The translations under genes were made by a program, and so were the position numbers. From positions 62,001 through 126,000 of the forward strand of contig NZ_RHQM01000015.1 of NCBI RefSeq assembly GCF_003935375.1: a DNA stretch of 64,000 nt, given 5' to 3'. Under the pieces are notes generated by a model, which had not been told where the DNA came from, did no database searches, and saw nothing but the letters and a program-made list of their open reading frames with translations. Origin of the DNA: Stutzerimonas xanthomarina (GTDB taxonomy: Bacteria; Pseudomonadota; Gammaproteobacteria; Pseudomonadales; Pseudomonadaceae). Below, in pieces: positions 8,096 to 16,676 of the stretch; the stretch's first letter is position 1; each line of letters starts with the position of its first letter.

Positions 8096-9299
8096 GGTGG
8101 ATTCTCGTTCCCTGAAGTGTTTCGCGCAGGATGGTCTGGTACTGATCCAGCATGCGTTCCATATCCAGCAGCGGCAGCACGCTGGCCCGTGCCTGGCTGG
8201 CGAGCCGTTGCCGCAGTGCGCCGTCGATGTAGAGCCAGAGCATGGCGATGCCGAGTGAGTCGGGATCATCGGGCGAGCAGAGCAGGCCGTTGCATTCGTC
8301 GCGGATGATCTCCGGCAGCCCGCCCATGTTGCTGGCGATCACCGGCAGGTTGTTGGCGCAGCCTTCGACGGCCACCAGGCCGAACGGCTCGCCCCACAGC
8401 GACGGCACCACCAGCACGTCGATGCTCTGCATGAACTCGTCGCTGTCGCAGTAGCCGCGAAAGCTGACCTTTTTCGGATCGGCCATGGCCTTCAGCTTGG
8501 CTTCGTAGTCCAGCTTGCCGCGCCCGGCGATATCCAGCCGCGCATTGATGTCCAGCCGCTGGAACTGCTCGATCAGCCAGCCGACGCCCTTGTTCTCCGA
8601 CAGCGTGCCGATATAGCCGAAGCGCAGTGGATGGTTACTGCGCTGCCTGGGCTTGCTGCCCTGACCGGGGTTGGCCGGCGTGCAGTTGTGCACCACATGC
8701 TGGCGCGCGCCACTGAAATAGCCCTGTGCGGTGATGCGCTTGAGCACGAAGCGGCTGACGCCGATCGCCGTGGCCACTTGCGCTGAGGCGCCGGCGTGGC
8801 GGAGACGGAACACCGAACACATACCGCACTGGCGCTGGCAGCTCTTGCCGTGGTTGAACATGGTGTCCTTCGGGCAGAGCAGGTAGAGGTCATGCAGCAC
8901 CTGGACGATGGGCAGGCCGGCCGCGCTGATTTCGTCCCAGGCGGAAATCGACCAGCCGGTGAGGTTGTTGCAGACCACGATGTCCGGCCGTTCCCGCGCG
9001 ATCACGTCACGCACATGGCAGCGCATGTCGGCGTTGTAGCGGTCGCGGTAGTGCCAGCCGAGCCGCGCGAGGCGACTGGGGCGCTGCTGGGTGTAGTGCC
9101 AGTAGCTGTTCGCCAGATTGGCGCGGTAGACCCGCACCCCGTCCTGAACCTGCATGTCCAGCCCGGCATCCGGGCCGGTCGCCAGCACCGCTACCTCGCA
9201 TCCGCGCCGCCGCAGCCCTTCGGCCAGGTGCCGGAGGATGACTTCCGCGCCGCCGCCGACGTGCGGGGTATAGAACGCATTGAGGAATAGGATCTTCAT
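7989..9299 (-). CDS. Family 4 glycosyltransferase with C-terminal extension
   Basis: A 436-residue GT-B enzyme starting MKILFLNAFYTPHVGGGAEVILRHLAEGL, a textbook GT4 N-terminus. The donor site is VVPSLWGEPFGLVAVEGCANNLPVIAS. A Cys-rich insert, LLCPKDTMFNHGKSCQRQCGMC, occurs near the middle and is seen in some GT4 branches. The GT domain ends near the ILRETL segment. The last 40 or so residues run into the next gene in a different frame and look non-homologous. Earlier ATGs exist, but 9299 matches the family start. It belongs to the EPS operon downstream of rfaH, with a 44-base gap. Confidence 0.88.
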   Translation of the reverse strand: MKILFLNAFYTPHVGGGAEVILRHLAEGLRRRGCEVAVLATGPDAGLDMQVQDGVRVYRANLANSYWHYTQQRPSRLARLGWHYRDRYNADMRCHVRDVIARERPDIVVCNNLTGWSISAWDEISAAGLPIVQVLHDLYLLCPKDTMFNHGKSCQRQCGMCSVFRLRHAGASAQVATAIGVSRFVLKRITAQGYFSGARQHVVHNCTPANPGQGSKPRQRSNHPLRFGYIGTLSENKGVGWLIEQFQRLDINARLDIAGRGKLDYEAKLKAMADPKKVSFRGYCDSDEFMQSIDVLVVPSLWGEPFGLVAVEGCANNLPVIASNMGGLPEIIRDECNGLLCSPDDPDSLGIAMLWLYIDGALRQRLASQARASVLPLLDMERMLDQYQTILRETLQGTRIHHEPEPADYPAATRIESVGLRQADIVDAGRRLAAAD

Positions 9300-9343
9300 C
9301 GCTTGGCTCGCTGATTGAACCTGACAGGCTGCTCGCACCTGGG

Positions 9344-9853
9344 TCAGGGGTGGCACTGGAGATAGCGGGTGGGCACCCGGACCTTCTGTTCACGCTGCAA
9401 CAGGTTGAGCAGGATGACCGAGCGCTCCTCGCCGTCGCTGCTGACGAAGATCGCTTCGATGTCGCTGAAGCTGCCCCCGCTGACCTGGACCCGCTCGCCA
9501 GGTGAGAACGGCGCCGCCGCCATGGTCTGCGGCTGGGCGAGGCGCTGTCGCAACTGTTCGATCAGCTCGTCGCGTACCGGCGTCGGCTGGCCGCCGAAGC
9601 TAACTACGCGGCTGACGCCCCGAGTGGAGCGAATCGGGTACCAGTTGTCGTGAATGCAATCCAGGCGGATGAACAGGTAGCCGGGGAATAGCGCCTCGCC
9701 GGTCTTGGTCCCCTGTGAGCCGCGCAAGGGCGCAGGCGCCTTGAGCGGGCGGTAGCACTCGAAGTGCTGGCGCAACAGGTGCTCCTCGGCGCGGGCCTCC
9801 TGGCGAGGCTTGGTCTGGATCAGGTACCAGCGTGCGGTATTGCTCGATGTCAT
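9344..9853 (-). CDS. rfaH: RfaH-type transcription antiterminator (NusG family)
   Basis: A 169-residue NusG paralogue. The N-terminal NGN domain starts at RWYLIQTKPRQEARAEEHL and includes LFPGYLFIRLD. The C-terminal KOW segment starts near PFSPGERVQVSGGSFSDIEAIF. Proteins of this type ride on RNA polymerase after recruitment at an ops element and suppress termination across long surface-polysaccharide operons. Location inside the operon is typical of specialised paralogues such as LoaP or UpxY. ATG at 9853 has AAGGAC 5-7 bases upstream. An ops-core sequence lies in the leader at 17627-17635, which strongly suggests control of this same operon, including its own expression. Confidence 0.9.
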   Translation of the reverse strand: MTSSNTARWYLIQTKPRQEARAEEHLLRQHFECYRPLKAPAPLRGSQGTKTGEALFPGYLFIRLDCIHDNWYPIRSTRGVSRVVSFGGQPTPVRDELIEQLRQRLAQPQTMAAAPFSPGERVQVSGGSFSDIEAIFVSSDGEERSVILLNLLQREQKVRVPTRYLQCHP

Positions 9854-9906
9854 GGGATGTCCTTCCCTGATTGGCCTGCCCCAATCCGATGGCAGGCGAA
9901 ATGTCT

Positions 9907-10650
9907 TCACGCCAGCGTCAGCGTTGCCCTTTTTTCCTGTCCCTCGACCACGCTGAAGCGCTGCAGCAGTTCCTTGACCTCTTCGCGGCTGTTGAACATC
10001 AGCACGTCGATGATCGACAGCGACGGAACGAACGCATGCTTGAGCTGCGGGTAGCCCACCTCATCCATGCGCAGGAAGCGCAGCAGCAGGCCGTCGGCGC
10101 GGAAGCGGGCCAGGCAGTACAACTCCATGCCGCCGATGGGATTGAGGTAGAGCTCGCCATCCATGCGATGGGTGATCTGGATGACGCGGTCCTGCATGTC
10201 CATCTTCGCCGGCAAGCCGAGGCTGGAGCCGCGATAGATCGGCGTGCGGATGCCCAGGTAGGCGCAGAGGCAGCGCAGGGAGTTTTCGGTGAACAGCGCC
10301 AGATTGCGTTCCGGGCACTGCAGGATGCCGCGAATCAGCGGCAGCACCGCGTCGCGCTGGGGTGCCTTGGCGTAGCAGCGCTCGAGGGTCAGCATCAGGG
10401 CCGCGGCTTCCTTGTCGAAGTCGTCGCAGAGCCAGCGCTCGTTGATGCGCTCGGTCTGATGGCCCTTCTTCAGCGGAAAGCTGATCAGCTTGGGCTGGCC
10501 GTTGACGAGGATCCGGTTGCGGTTCATCCATGAGCCCCTGACGAATTGCAGGTCGTCGCCCAGCACGAACACATCGCTGAGCGCGATCAACTGAAAGTAG
10601 CCCAGGTACGGAAATAGGTAGGGCTGCATCATCGAGACGGTTCTGAGCAT
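9907..10650 (-). CDS. WbqC-family protein
   Basis: A 247-residue protein starting MLRTVSMMQPYLFPYLGYFQLI, the hallmark N-terminus of the WbqC family (Pfam WbqC). It continues with the conserved blocks DVFVLGDDLQFVRGSWMNRN and ISFPLKKG. Members are common in O-antigen and capsule clusters that make amino-dideoxy sugars and have been suggested to attach acyl or aminoacyl groups; the chemistry is not settled. ATG at 10650 follows an ideal AAGGAGG. It lies 22 bases after wzc and before rfaH. Together with the VioA-like aminotransferase it supports a modified amino sugar in the polymer. Confidence 0.88.
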   Translation of the reverse strand: MLRTVSMMQPYLFPYLGYFQLIALSDVFVLGDDLQFVRGSWMNRNRILVNGQPKLISFPLKKGHQTERINERWLCDDFDKEAAALMLTLERCYAKAPQRDAVLPLIRGILQCPERNLALFTENSLRCLCAYLGIRTPIYRGSSLGLPAKMDMQDRVIQITHRMDGELYLNPIGGMELYCLARFRADGLLLRFLRMDEVGYPQLKHAFVPSLSIIDVLMFNSREEVKELLQRFSVVEGQEKRATLTLA

Positions 10651-10672
10651 GGTGCACCTCCTTGTCTGGCGA

Positions 10673-12883
10673 TCAGGCTTGCTGGGTGTAGGTGTAATAG
10701 CCGTAGGCGCCGCTGTCGTACGGCGAGGTCGAGGCCTTGCGCTTCACGGCATTGAGGATCACGCCCTTGAGCAGCACGCCGTTCTGCGCCAGCCGCCGCT
10801 TGGAGGCGTCGATCTGCGAGCTGGTGCTGAGGCCGAAGCGGGCCACCAGCAGGTTGGTCCCCGACTGCTGGGCGACCAATACCGCATCGGTGACGGCCAG
10901 CACCGGCGGCGTGTCGATGATGATGAAGTCGTAGAGCTTTTCCGCTTCGCGCAGCAGGCGGGAGAAGTTGTCGTGCATCAGCAGCTCGGACGGATTCGGC
11001 GCGGAGAACCCGGCGGAGATGAAGTGCAGGTTCTTCTGCTCGGTGCGGTTGCTGATCTCGGCCAGGCTCAGGCCGCTGGCCAGCGCATCCGACAGCCCGT
11101 GACGCGGCGCCATGCCAAACAGCGTGTGCAGGTAGCCGCGGCGCATGTCGGCATCGATCAGCAGCACGCGCTGGCCGGTCTGCGCGATGACCGCGGCGAG
11201 GTTGCTGGAGACGAACGACTTGCCCACCGACGGCGTCGGGCTGGTGATCATCAGCACCTTGTTGCGCGCCTCGAGCATGGCGAACTTGAGGCTGGTACGC
11301 AGGCTGCGCAGCGATTCAACGGCCAGATCGGTCGGTTCGGTGAGGCTGAGCAATCGGGTCTTGCCGTCGCGGCTCTTGCGGCTGCGATTGAGCTGATCCT
11401 GAGAGGCGCTGTAGGGCAGGCCGGCATAGACCGGTACGCCAAGCTTCTCGATCACGTCCGGGCTTTCCACACCGCGGTAGAAGGCCTGGCGCAGCAGGAT
11501 GACTGCCGCCGAGACGAGCAGGCCGACGAAGATCGCGATGGCCACCACCAGCGGTTTGACCGGTTTCGACGGCTTCTCGATCATCGAGTAGGCGTTGTCG
11601 ATGATGCGCACGTTGCCGATGGTGCCGGCGCGCAGGATGTCCTGCTCCTGCGCCTGGTTCATCAGCAGCGTGTAGGTCTGGGTGGTGACTTCCATGTCAC
11701 GCTGGAGGCGCAGCAACTCCTGCTGCGTCATGGGAAGGGCGTCGACCTTCTTCAGTAGCTGCGCTTTCTGAGCCTGCAGTTCGTTCATCTGCGTGATCAG
11801 GGTGCGATAGGTCGGGTGCTCGCGGGTGTAGAGACGGTCGTATTCGACGCGCTTGAGCGACAGTTCAGAGATCTGCGTTTCCAGGGCGACGATTTGGTCG
11901 AGCACGCCCTTGGTTTCGATGCTGATATCCACCGACTTGGAGCTGGTCTGGTAGGCATTCAGCGCCGCCTCGGCCTTTTCCAGTTCCTTGCGCACCTGCG
12001 GCAGCTGCGAGCGCAAAAAGTCCAGACGCTGGGCTGCTTCCGCCGAGCTTCGCTGGATGTTCTGGCTGACGTACAGCCGACTGATCTCGTCCAGCACCTG
12101 ATTGGCCAGTTGCGGGTCCGGGTCTTCCAGTGACATGTAGATGATCCCCGAATCCTTGCCGGCCTCACCGACCTTCAGGCGATTCTGGTAGTCCAGCGCG
12201 GTGGTCTGCGGACGGTTGCGGACCAGCGCGAACTCGGTGCCCGGACGCGCGTCCAGCTGGGCGATCTGCACCTTGAAACCCTGGTTCTCCACCGCCTGAT
12301 TGACCTGGCCACGCAGGATCGGCTCGTGCTCGTCGTCATGCAGGGTGTAGGCCCCGGCGGTGCCGGCGACCAGTGTCAGCTCCACGCCCAGATAGGCTTC
12401 GGGCACATCGAGCTGGAACACTTCGAGCTTTTCCCCGCCCCAGGCGTAGCTGCTCAGGCCGAACAGCGGGGCGGCCAGCGCGCCATCGGTCGCCGGGTCG
12501 TGCCGGCGCGCCATGAAGGCGCCGAACACCGGGAAATGACGGGGCTGGGCGACGATGTAGAGCTTGAGCTCCTCGACAGCCTTGCCGAGCACCGCGCGGG
12601 ATTTCAGCAGGGAGATCTCGGTAACCGCCTGGGACACCGAATCCGGCCGGGCCGATACTTCCGGTACGCCGGTGATGGCGGCTTTTTTCGGTTCGATCTG
12701 GATCATCGCCGTCGCCTGGTAGATCGGCGTGGCGATCAGGGCGTAGAGCACGCCCAGCGCAGCGAAGAAGCCGGTGATGGTGATGATCAGCGCCTTGTGG
12801 TCATAGGCGGTGCGCATTATCCCGGCAAGGTCGATGCGGTTGTCCGCGTCATATTCCAGCGAAGAGCGGGTCAAGGCAGTCAT
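10673..12883 (-). CDS. wzc: Wzc-type polysaccharide co-polymerase / tyrosine autokinase
   Basis: A 736-residue inner-membrane protein. It has a first transmembrane segment at about residues 33-52, a periplasmic Wzz domain with coiled coils to about residue 425, and a second membrane segment. A cytoplasmic BY-kinase domain follows: Walker A in SPTPSVGKS (Lys555), Walker A' in LLIDAD (Asp577/579) and Walker B in IIIDTPP (Asp657). The C-terminus has a cluster of five Tyr (722, 727, 729, 730, 732) for autophosphorylation. It sets chain length and couples polymerisation to export; the partner Wza and phosphatase Wzb are not in the window. ATG at 12883 has AGGAAGGA upstream. Confidence 0.93.
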   Translation of the reverse strand: MTALTRSSLEYDADNRIDLAGIMRTAYDHKALIITITGFFAALGVLYALIATPIYQATAMIQIEPKKAAITGVPEVSARPDSVSQAVTEISLLKSRAVLGKAVEELKLYIVAQPRHFPVFGAFMARRHDPATDGALAAPLFGLSSYAWGGEKLEVFQLDVPEAYLGVELTLVAGTAGAYTLHDDEHEPILRGQVNQAVENQGFKVQIAQLDARPGTEFALVRNRPQTTALDYQNRLKVGEAGKDSGIIYMSLEDPDPQLANQVLDEISRLYVSQNIQRSSAEAAQRLDFLRSQLPQVRKELEKAEAALNAYQTSSKSVDISIETKGVLDQIVALETQISELSLKRVEYDRLYTREHPTYRTLITQMNELQAQKAQLLKKVDALPMTQQELLRLQRDMEVTTQTYTLLMNQAQEQDILRAGTIGNVRIIDNAYSMIEKPSKPVKPLVVAIAIFVGLLVSAAVILLRQAFYRGVESPDVIEKLGVPVYAGLPYSASQDQLNRSRKSRDGKTRLLSLTEPTDLAVESLRSLRTSLKFAMLEARNKVLMITSPTPSVGKSFVSSNLAAVIAQTGQRVLLIDADMRRGYLHTLFGMAPRHGLSDALASGLSLAEISNRTEQKNLHFISAGFSAPNPSELLMHDNFSRLLREAEKLYDFIIIDTPPVLAVTDAVLVAQQSGTNLLVARFGLSTSSQIDASKRRLAQNGVLLKGVILNAVKRKASTSPYDSGAYGYYTYTQQA

Positions 12884-12931
12884 TGGGAATCCTTCCTCAT
12901 GGTGCTATGTGCAAAGAAGCGGGGTAGGCGG

Positions 12932-13864
12932 TCAGCTCCTGGCCAGCCGTGGGCTCAACCGACGCAGCAGGTTGAGGCTGATGTTCTGGGCGATGGTCGA
13001 GAGCGCCTGGATCTTGCTGAACGGCGAGATCAGCGAGAGGCACTCGCCGAACACCTGGATCAGGAAGTACTCGTAGAGCGCGTTGTTGCCGATGCGGCTG
13101 TAGTAGCGCGCCAGCGAGTAGTGGGCGTGCATGGCCATCTGGATGCGTTGCCGGCTCGGCTGCATGGAGAAGATGCCGCCCTCGTGCACGCGGTAGGCGG
13201 CCGGGCTGATGGTTTCCAGGAACTTGCCTTTGCCGTAGGCGCCGAGCAGCGACCACCAGCAGATATCCAGCACTTTTACGCCTAGCAGTTCCGGCGGCAG
13301 CTCCTGCACCAGATTGCGAAAGCACACGGTGAGCGTCGAGAGCGGGCGACCCTGCATCAGCTCCTGCGCGGTGGCGTCCTTGCGCAGCTTTCCGGTCAGT
13401 TGCGGGCTCTGGATGATGCCCTTGCTGTTGAACATGAAGGCATCGTGATAGGTGATCACGTAGTCACGATGCTGCTCGAGGAAGTCCACCTGCTGCTGCA
13501 GTTTGGTCGGGTCGGTCCAGTAGTCGTCGCCTTCGCAGTAGGCGATGTACTTGCCCCCGGCGCGGGCGAACAGGCGCGTGCTGAACGGCTCGCCGAGGCT
13601 GAACTGGTTCTGCGTCTGATAGATCGGCTTGATGATGCGGGGGTAGCGCGCCGCGTAGTCGGCGATGATCGCGGCGGTGGTGTCGGTCGAGGCGTCGTCG
13701 TGGACGATCACCTCGAAAGGGAAATCCGTTTCCTGCTGGAGGAAGCTCTCCAGCGCCTTCCTGATAAAGGATGCGTGGTTGTAGGCCAGGCAGACGACGC
13801 TCAGCAGCGGCTCGGTCTTGCCGCCCCAGCGTTCAATCAAGGCTTGCTCGCTCTTCAATTCCAT
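12932..13864 (-). CDS. Family 2 glycosyltransferase
   Basis: A 310-residue GT-A enzyme with the core LLSVVCLAYNHASFIRKALESFL, a VHDDAST motif and a later YCEGDDYW carrying the catalytic-type Asp-Asp. The last third is basic and hydrophobic and probably associates with the membrane. ATG at 13864 lies inside the 3' end of the flippase gene (32-base overlap), so translation is probably coupled. It would transfer one sugar of the repeat unit on the cytoplasmic face; the donor is unknown. Confidence 0.88.
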   Translation of the reverse strand: MELKSEQALIERWGGKTEPLLSVVCLAYNHASFIRKALESFLQQETDFPFEVIVHDDASTDTTAAIIADYAARYPRIIKPIYQTQNQFSLGEPFSTRLFARAGGKYIAYCEGDDYWTDPTKLQQQVDFLEQHRDYVITYHDAFMFNSKGIIQSPQLTGKLRKDATAQELMQGRPLSTLTVCFRNLVQELPPELLGVKVLDICWWSLLGAYGKGKFLETISPAAYRVHEGGIFSMQPSRQRIQMAMHAHYSLARYYSRIGNNALYEYFLIQVFGECLSLISPFSKIQALSTIAQNISLNLLRRLSPRLARS

Positions 13865-15395
13865 TTTTGGACGCTCGTTTGGTGATGAGTAGGTGAAGCT
13901 TGAGTCGCAGTGATTTCGAGGTGGCCGCGACCAGCGCCAGGCAAATGAATCCGCTTACGGCCAGCGCCATCAGCATGTCGAAGCGGTTGTCGCTGGCGAT
14001 CAGCAGGAACAGCGGCTCGCCCAGCGCCACGCCGATCAGGGTCGCGGCGGTGATTCGCAAGATGTCACGCGTCCAGATGCCCTGCAGGCCGGGCGAGAAA
14101 CGCCGATGCACCACCGGAGGCCAGATCACGAAGGTCGCCAGGCGCAGGAAGAACCAGGCAAGCGCCGCGCCATAGGCGCCGTGGGTGAGCGCTGCGTAGA
14201 TCACGATCGGCACGCTGATGGCGGTGGAGACCACGCTATACCAGATATGCAGGCGCAGCCGGCCATAGGCGTACTGCAGGTAGAACTGAAAGGCACCGAC
14301 CGCCATCAGCGCGCTGCCCGGCACGTACCAGAACAGCATGCGCTCGCTCCACTGCGCCGCGCCCGCGTCGCCGGTCCAGGCGAGGATCAGGGCATGCCCG
14401 TGCCAGGCGATCACCGCGGCCATCGGAAACAGCACGCTGCAGACGAAGCGGGTGGCGTTCAGGTACAGCCGCTCCATTTCGGCGATCCGGCCCTCGGCCA
14501 CGAGCATGGTCATGCGCGGCAACAGCGTCTGCACCAGGGGGTTGGTCAGGGTCATGATGCCGGTGGTGATCAGCGCCACCAGCGAGAAGTAGCCGTACTC
14601 CTTGAGCAGCAGCACCTTAGAAAGCAGCACCTTGTCCAGCTGGGTCAGCACGATCCACAGCAGCGAGGTGAAGAACATGCCGCCGGCGAAGGGCAGCACC
14701 GGCCGCACCACGCGCCAGTCGATGCCACTGAGCAGCCTCGGGCTGGACAGCTGTATGTAGGCCTTGCTGGCGAAGGCAAGCGTTTCCACCAGCGCCACGG
14801 CGGTTTGAAACAGGAAGAAGTCCAGCGGTTCCTGCGAGACATAGGCGACCAGAAACAGGCCGCCGAGGTAGCGCAAGGTGGCGATCAGGGTGTTTGTTGC
14901 GTTCAGCCAGCCGTGCAGTTCGACGCCCTGCAGCCCGCTCTTGTACAGGGTCGCGTAGAGCCTCAGCGCGACCATCAGGCCCATGAGGCTGATGCACTGC
15001 ATGATGGTGCCGGTGCTCAGTTCCCGCGCCTGCAGCCAGGCCCCGGCGATCCAGCCGCTGCCCAGGTAGATCGCCACGCAGGTCGCCAGGGCGATCGGCA
15101 GCAGCAGCAGCTCGAACGAACGCAGCAGCCGCCCTGCAGGACCAGCCGCGGTGCTGAGATCGCCCTGGCCGCGGTAGTGTGCCACCTGCCGCACCAGTGC
15201 CGGCGACATCCCGGCATCGAGCAGCTGCAGCCAGGCCTGAAGTACCGCGAAGAAGCCAATCAGCCCGTAGGCTTCGGCGCCCAGATGCTTCAGATAGAAC
15301 GGCAGGATCAGAATGCCGATCAGCAGGGCGTAGGCCTGGCCGAGGTAGTTCAGGCTGGTGTTGCGGATCACCGATAACCGCTTGGGATCTGACAT
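13833..15395 (-). CDS. wzx: Wzx-type oligosaccharide flippase
   Basis: A 520-residue polytopic protein with about 14 predicted helices. It starts RNTSLNYLGQAYALLIGILILPFYLKHLGAEAYGLIGFFA, typical of the polysaccharide-transport branch of the MOP superfamily. Its role is to translocate the lipid-linked repeat unit to the periplasm for Wzy. ATG at 15395 comes 3 bases after the aminotransferase stop, with GGAGG about 12 bases upstream, and its end overlaps the following GT2. The length is somewhat above the usual 420-500 residues because of a basic C-terminal tail. Confidence 0.88.
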   Translation of the reverse strand: MSDPKRLSVIRNTSLNYLGQAYALLIGILILPFYLKHLGAEAYGLIGFFAVLQAWLQLLDAGMSPALVRQVAHYRGQGDLSTAAGPAGRLLRSFELLLLPIALATCVAIYLGSGWIAGAWLQARELSTGTIMQCISLMGLMVALRLYATLYKSGLQGVELHGWLNATNTLIATLRYLGGLFLVAYVSQEPLDFFLFQTAVALVETLAFASKAYIQLSSPRLLSGIDWRVVRPVLPFAGGMFFTSLLWIVLTQLDKVLLSKVLLLKEYGYFSLVALITTGIMTLTNPLVQTLLPRMTMLVAEGRIAEMERLYLNATRFVCSVLFPMAAVIAWHGHALILAWTGDAGAAQWSERMLFWYVPGSALMAVGAFQFYLQYAYGRLRLHIWYSVVSTAISVPIVIYAALTHGAYGAALAWFFLRLATFVIWPPVVHRRFSPGLQGIWTRDILRITAATLIGVALGEPLFLLIASDNRFDMLMALAVSGFICLALVAATSKSLRLKLHLLITKRASKNGIEERASLD

Positions 15396-15398
15396 GAG

Positions 15399-16601
15399 TT
15401 ACTGCTGGCCTCCAGTGGTCAGGGGCATGCGCGGGTAATCCGAACCTGGCAGGCGCTCCACGCCGCAGAACAGCCCGAACGCATCGGCAAAGGGCTGGAA
15501 CAGGGTCCGGTTCGACTGTTCGCTGTGGATCGCTTCCTGGATCAGCGTCTGCATGACCTTTTCCTGCACCTTGCGCGGCAGCCCGGGGTAGATCGGCAGG
15601 CACAGCACCTTGCGGCTCAGGGCCCGCGAGCGTGGCTGCGGCACTTGCGGCTGCAGATGATCGAGCGTGTCCAGCGACGGGTAGAAGTAGCGGCGGGGGT
15701 TGATGCCGTTCTCGTTCAGTTGCGAGCGGCAGCGCAGGAGCTGGCTTTCGTCGGCGAGGGCAACGGGAAAGTAGCTGTAGTTGCACTGGGATTCCGGCTG
15801 CGCCCGTTGCAGATCGAAGTGTTCGCCAAGGCGGCGCTCGTAGCGATGGCCGATCTCTGCCCGGCACTCGAATATCAGCTCGATATCGTCGAGCACGCAC
15901 ATGCCCATCGCGGCGGAGAACTCGTTGAGCTTGGCGTTGATGCCGATGCCTTCGATCTGGTCGGTATCGACGATGCCGAAGTTGCAGAGCAGGCGTATGC
16001 GTTCGGCCAGGGCGTCATCGTTGGTGACGATGGCGCCGCCCTCGATGGTGTGGAACAGCTTGGTTGCATGGAAACTCAGCGTGCTGATATCGCCCCAGTC
16101 GTAGACCGAGCGACCCTTGTGACGAACGCCAAACGCATGGGCGCCGTCGTAGATGACTTTCAGGTTGTTCTTGCGCGCGATCTGCTCGATGCGTTCCACA
16201 TCGCAGGGGTTGCCGAACACATGCGTGGCGACGATGGCGGAGGTGTCGGGCTGGATATTTCGCTCGATCTGCTCCGGGTCCAGATTCCAGGTTGCGGGGT
16301 CGATGTCGACGAAGAGCGGCTTGATGCCTTCCCACTGCAGCGAGCTGGTGGTGGCAACGAAGCTGAAGGGCGTGGTGATGGCGCTGCCCGTCAGCCCCAG
16401 CGCACGATACGCGACCTGCAGTGCGATGGTGCCATTGTTGGTGAGGATGATGTTCCTCACCCCGAGGTAGTCCTTGAGTCGTTGCTCCAGTGCGGTTACC
16501 AATGGTCCGTTGTTGGTGAGCCAGCCGGTGTTGTAGATCCTGTCTATGTAAGCCTTGAACTTGTTCTTGCTGCCCAGGTATGACTTGGTCACGTTGATCA
16601 T
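15399..16601 (-). CDS. VioA/DegT-family PLP-dependent sugar aminotransferase
   Basis: A 400-residue DegT/DnrJ/EryC1/StrS aminotransferase. Features are the N-terminus MINVTKSYLGS with WLTNNGPLV, the PLP-phosphate contacts near NNGTIAL, a TTPFSFVATTSS block, the Asp of VIYDGAHAFG, and the Schiff-base Lys in LSFHATKLFHT. Overall it most resembles VioA-type enzymes that turn dTDP-4-keto-6-deoxyglucose into dTDP-4-amino-4,6-dideoxyglucose (viosamine). ATG at 16601 follows AAGGAAATCACC. Paired with WbqC it implies an amino-dideoxy sugar. The dTDP-glucose genes rmlA and rmlB are not in the window. Confidence 0.88.
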   Translation of the reverse strand: MINVTKSYLGSKNKFKAYIDRIYNTGWLTNNGPLVTALEQRLKDYLGVRNIILTNNGTIALQVAYRALGLTGSAITTPFSFVATTSSLQWEGIKPLFVDIDPATWNLDPEQIERNIQPDTSAIVATHVFGNPCDVERIEQIARKNNLKVIYDGAHAFGVRHKGRSVYDWGDISTLSFHATKLFHTIEGGAIVTNDDALAERIRLLCNFGIVDTDQIEGIGINAKLNEFSAAMGMCVLDDIELIFECRAEIGHRYERRLGEHFDLQRAQPESQCNYSYFPVALADESQLLRCRSQLNENGINPRRYFYPSLDTLDHLQPQVPQPRSRALSRKVLCLPIYPGLPRKVQEKVMQTLIQEAIHSEQSNRTLFQPFADAFGLFCGVERLPGSDYPRMPLTTGGQQ

Positions 16602-16628
16602 GGTGATTTCCTTATCGAAGCTCAGCCG

Positions 16629-16649
16629 CCCCCGAATGGCATTCGGGGG
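16629..16649 (-). other. Perfect hairpin between first two EPS genes
   Basis: Two 9-base arms, CCCCCGAAT and ATTCGGGGG, flank a 3-base loop. There is no T-run on either side, so it is not a standard intrinsic terminator. In an RfaH-dependent operon it may be a pause, an RNA-processing site or a 3'-end stabiliser separating the dioxygenase gene from the rest. Confidence 0.6.
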
Positions 16650-16676
16650 TTATCGCTGGGTGCTACAGATGCGCGC

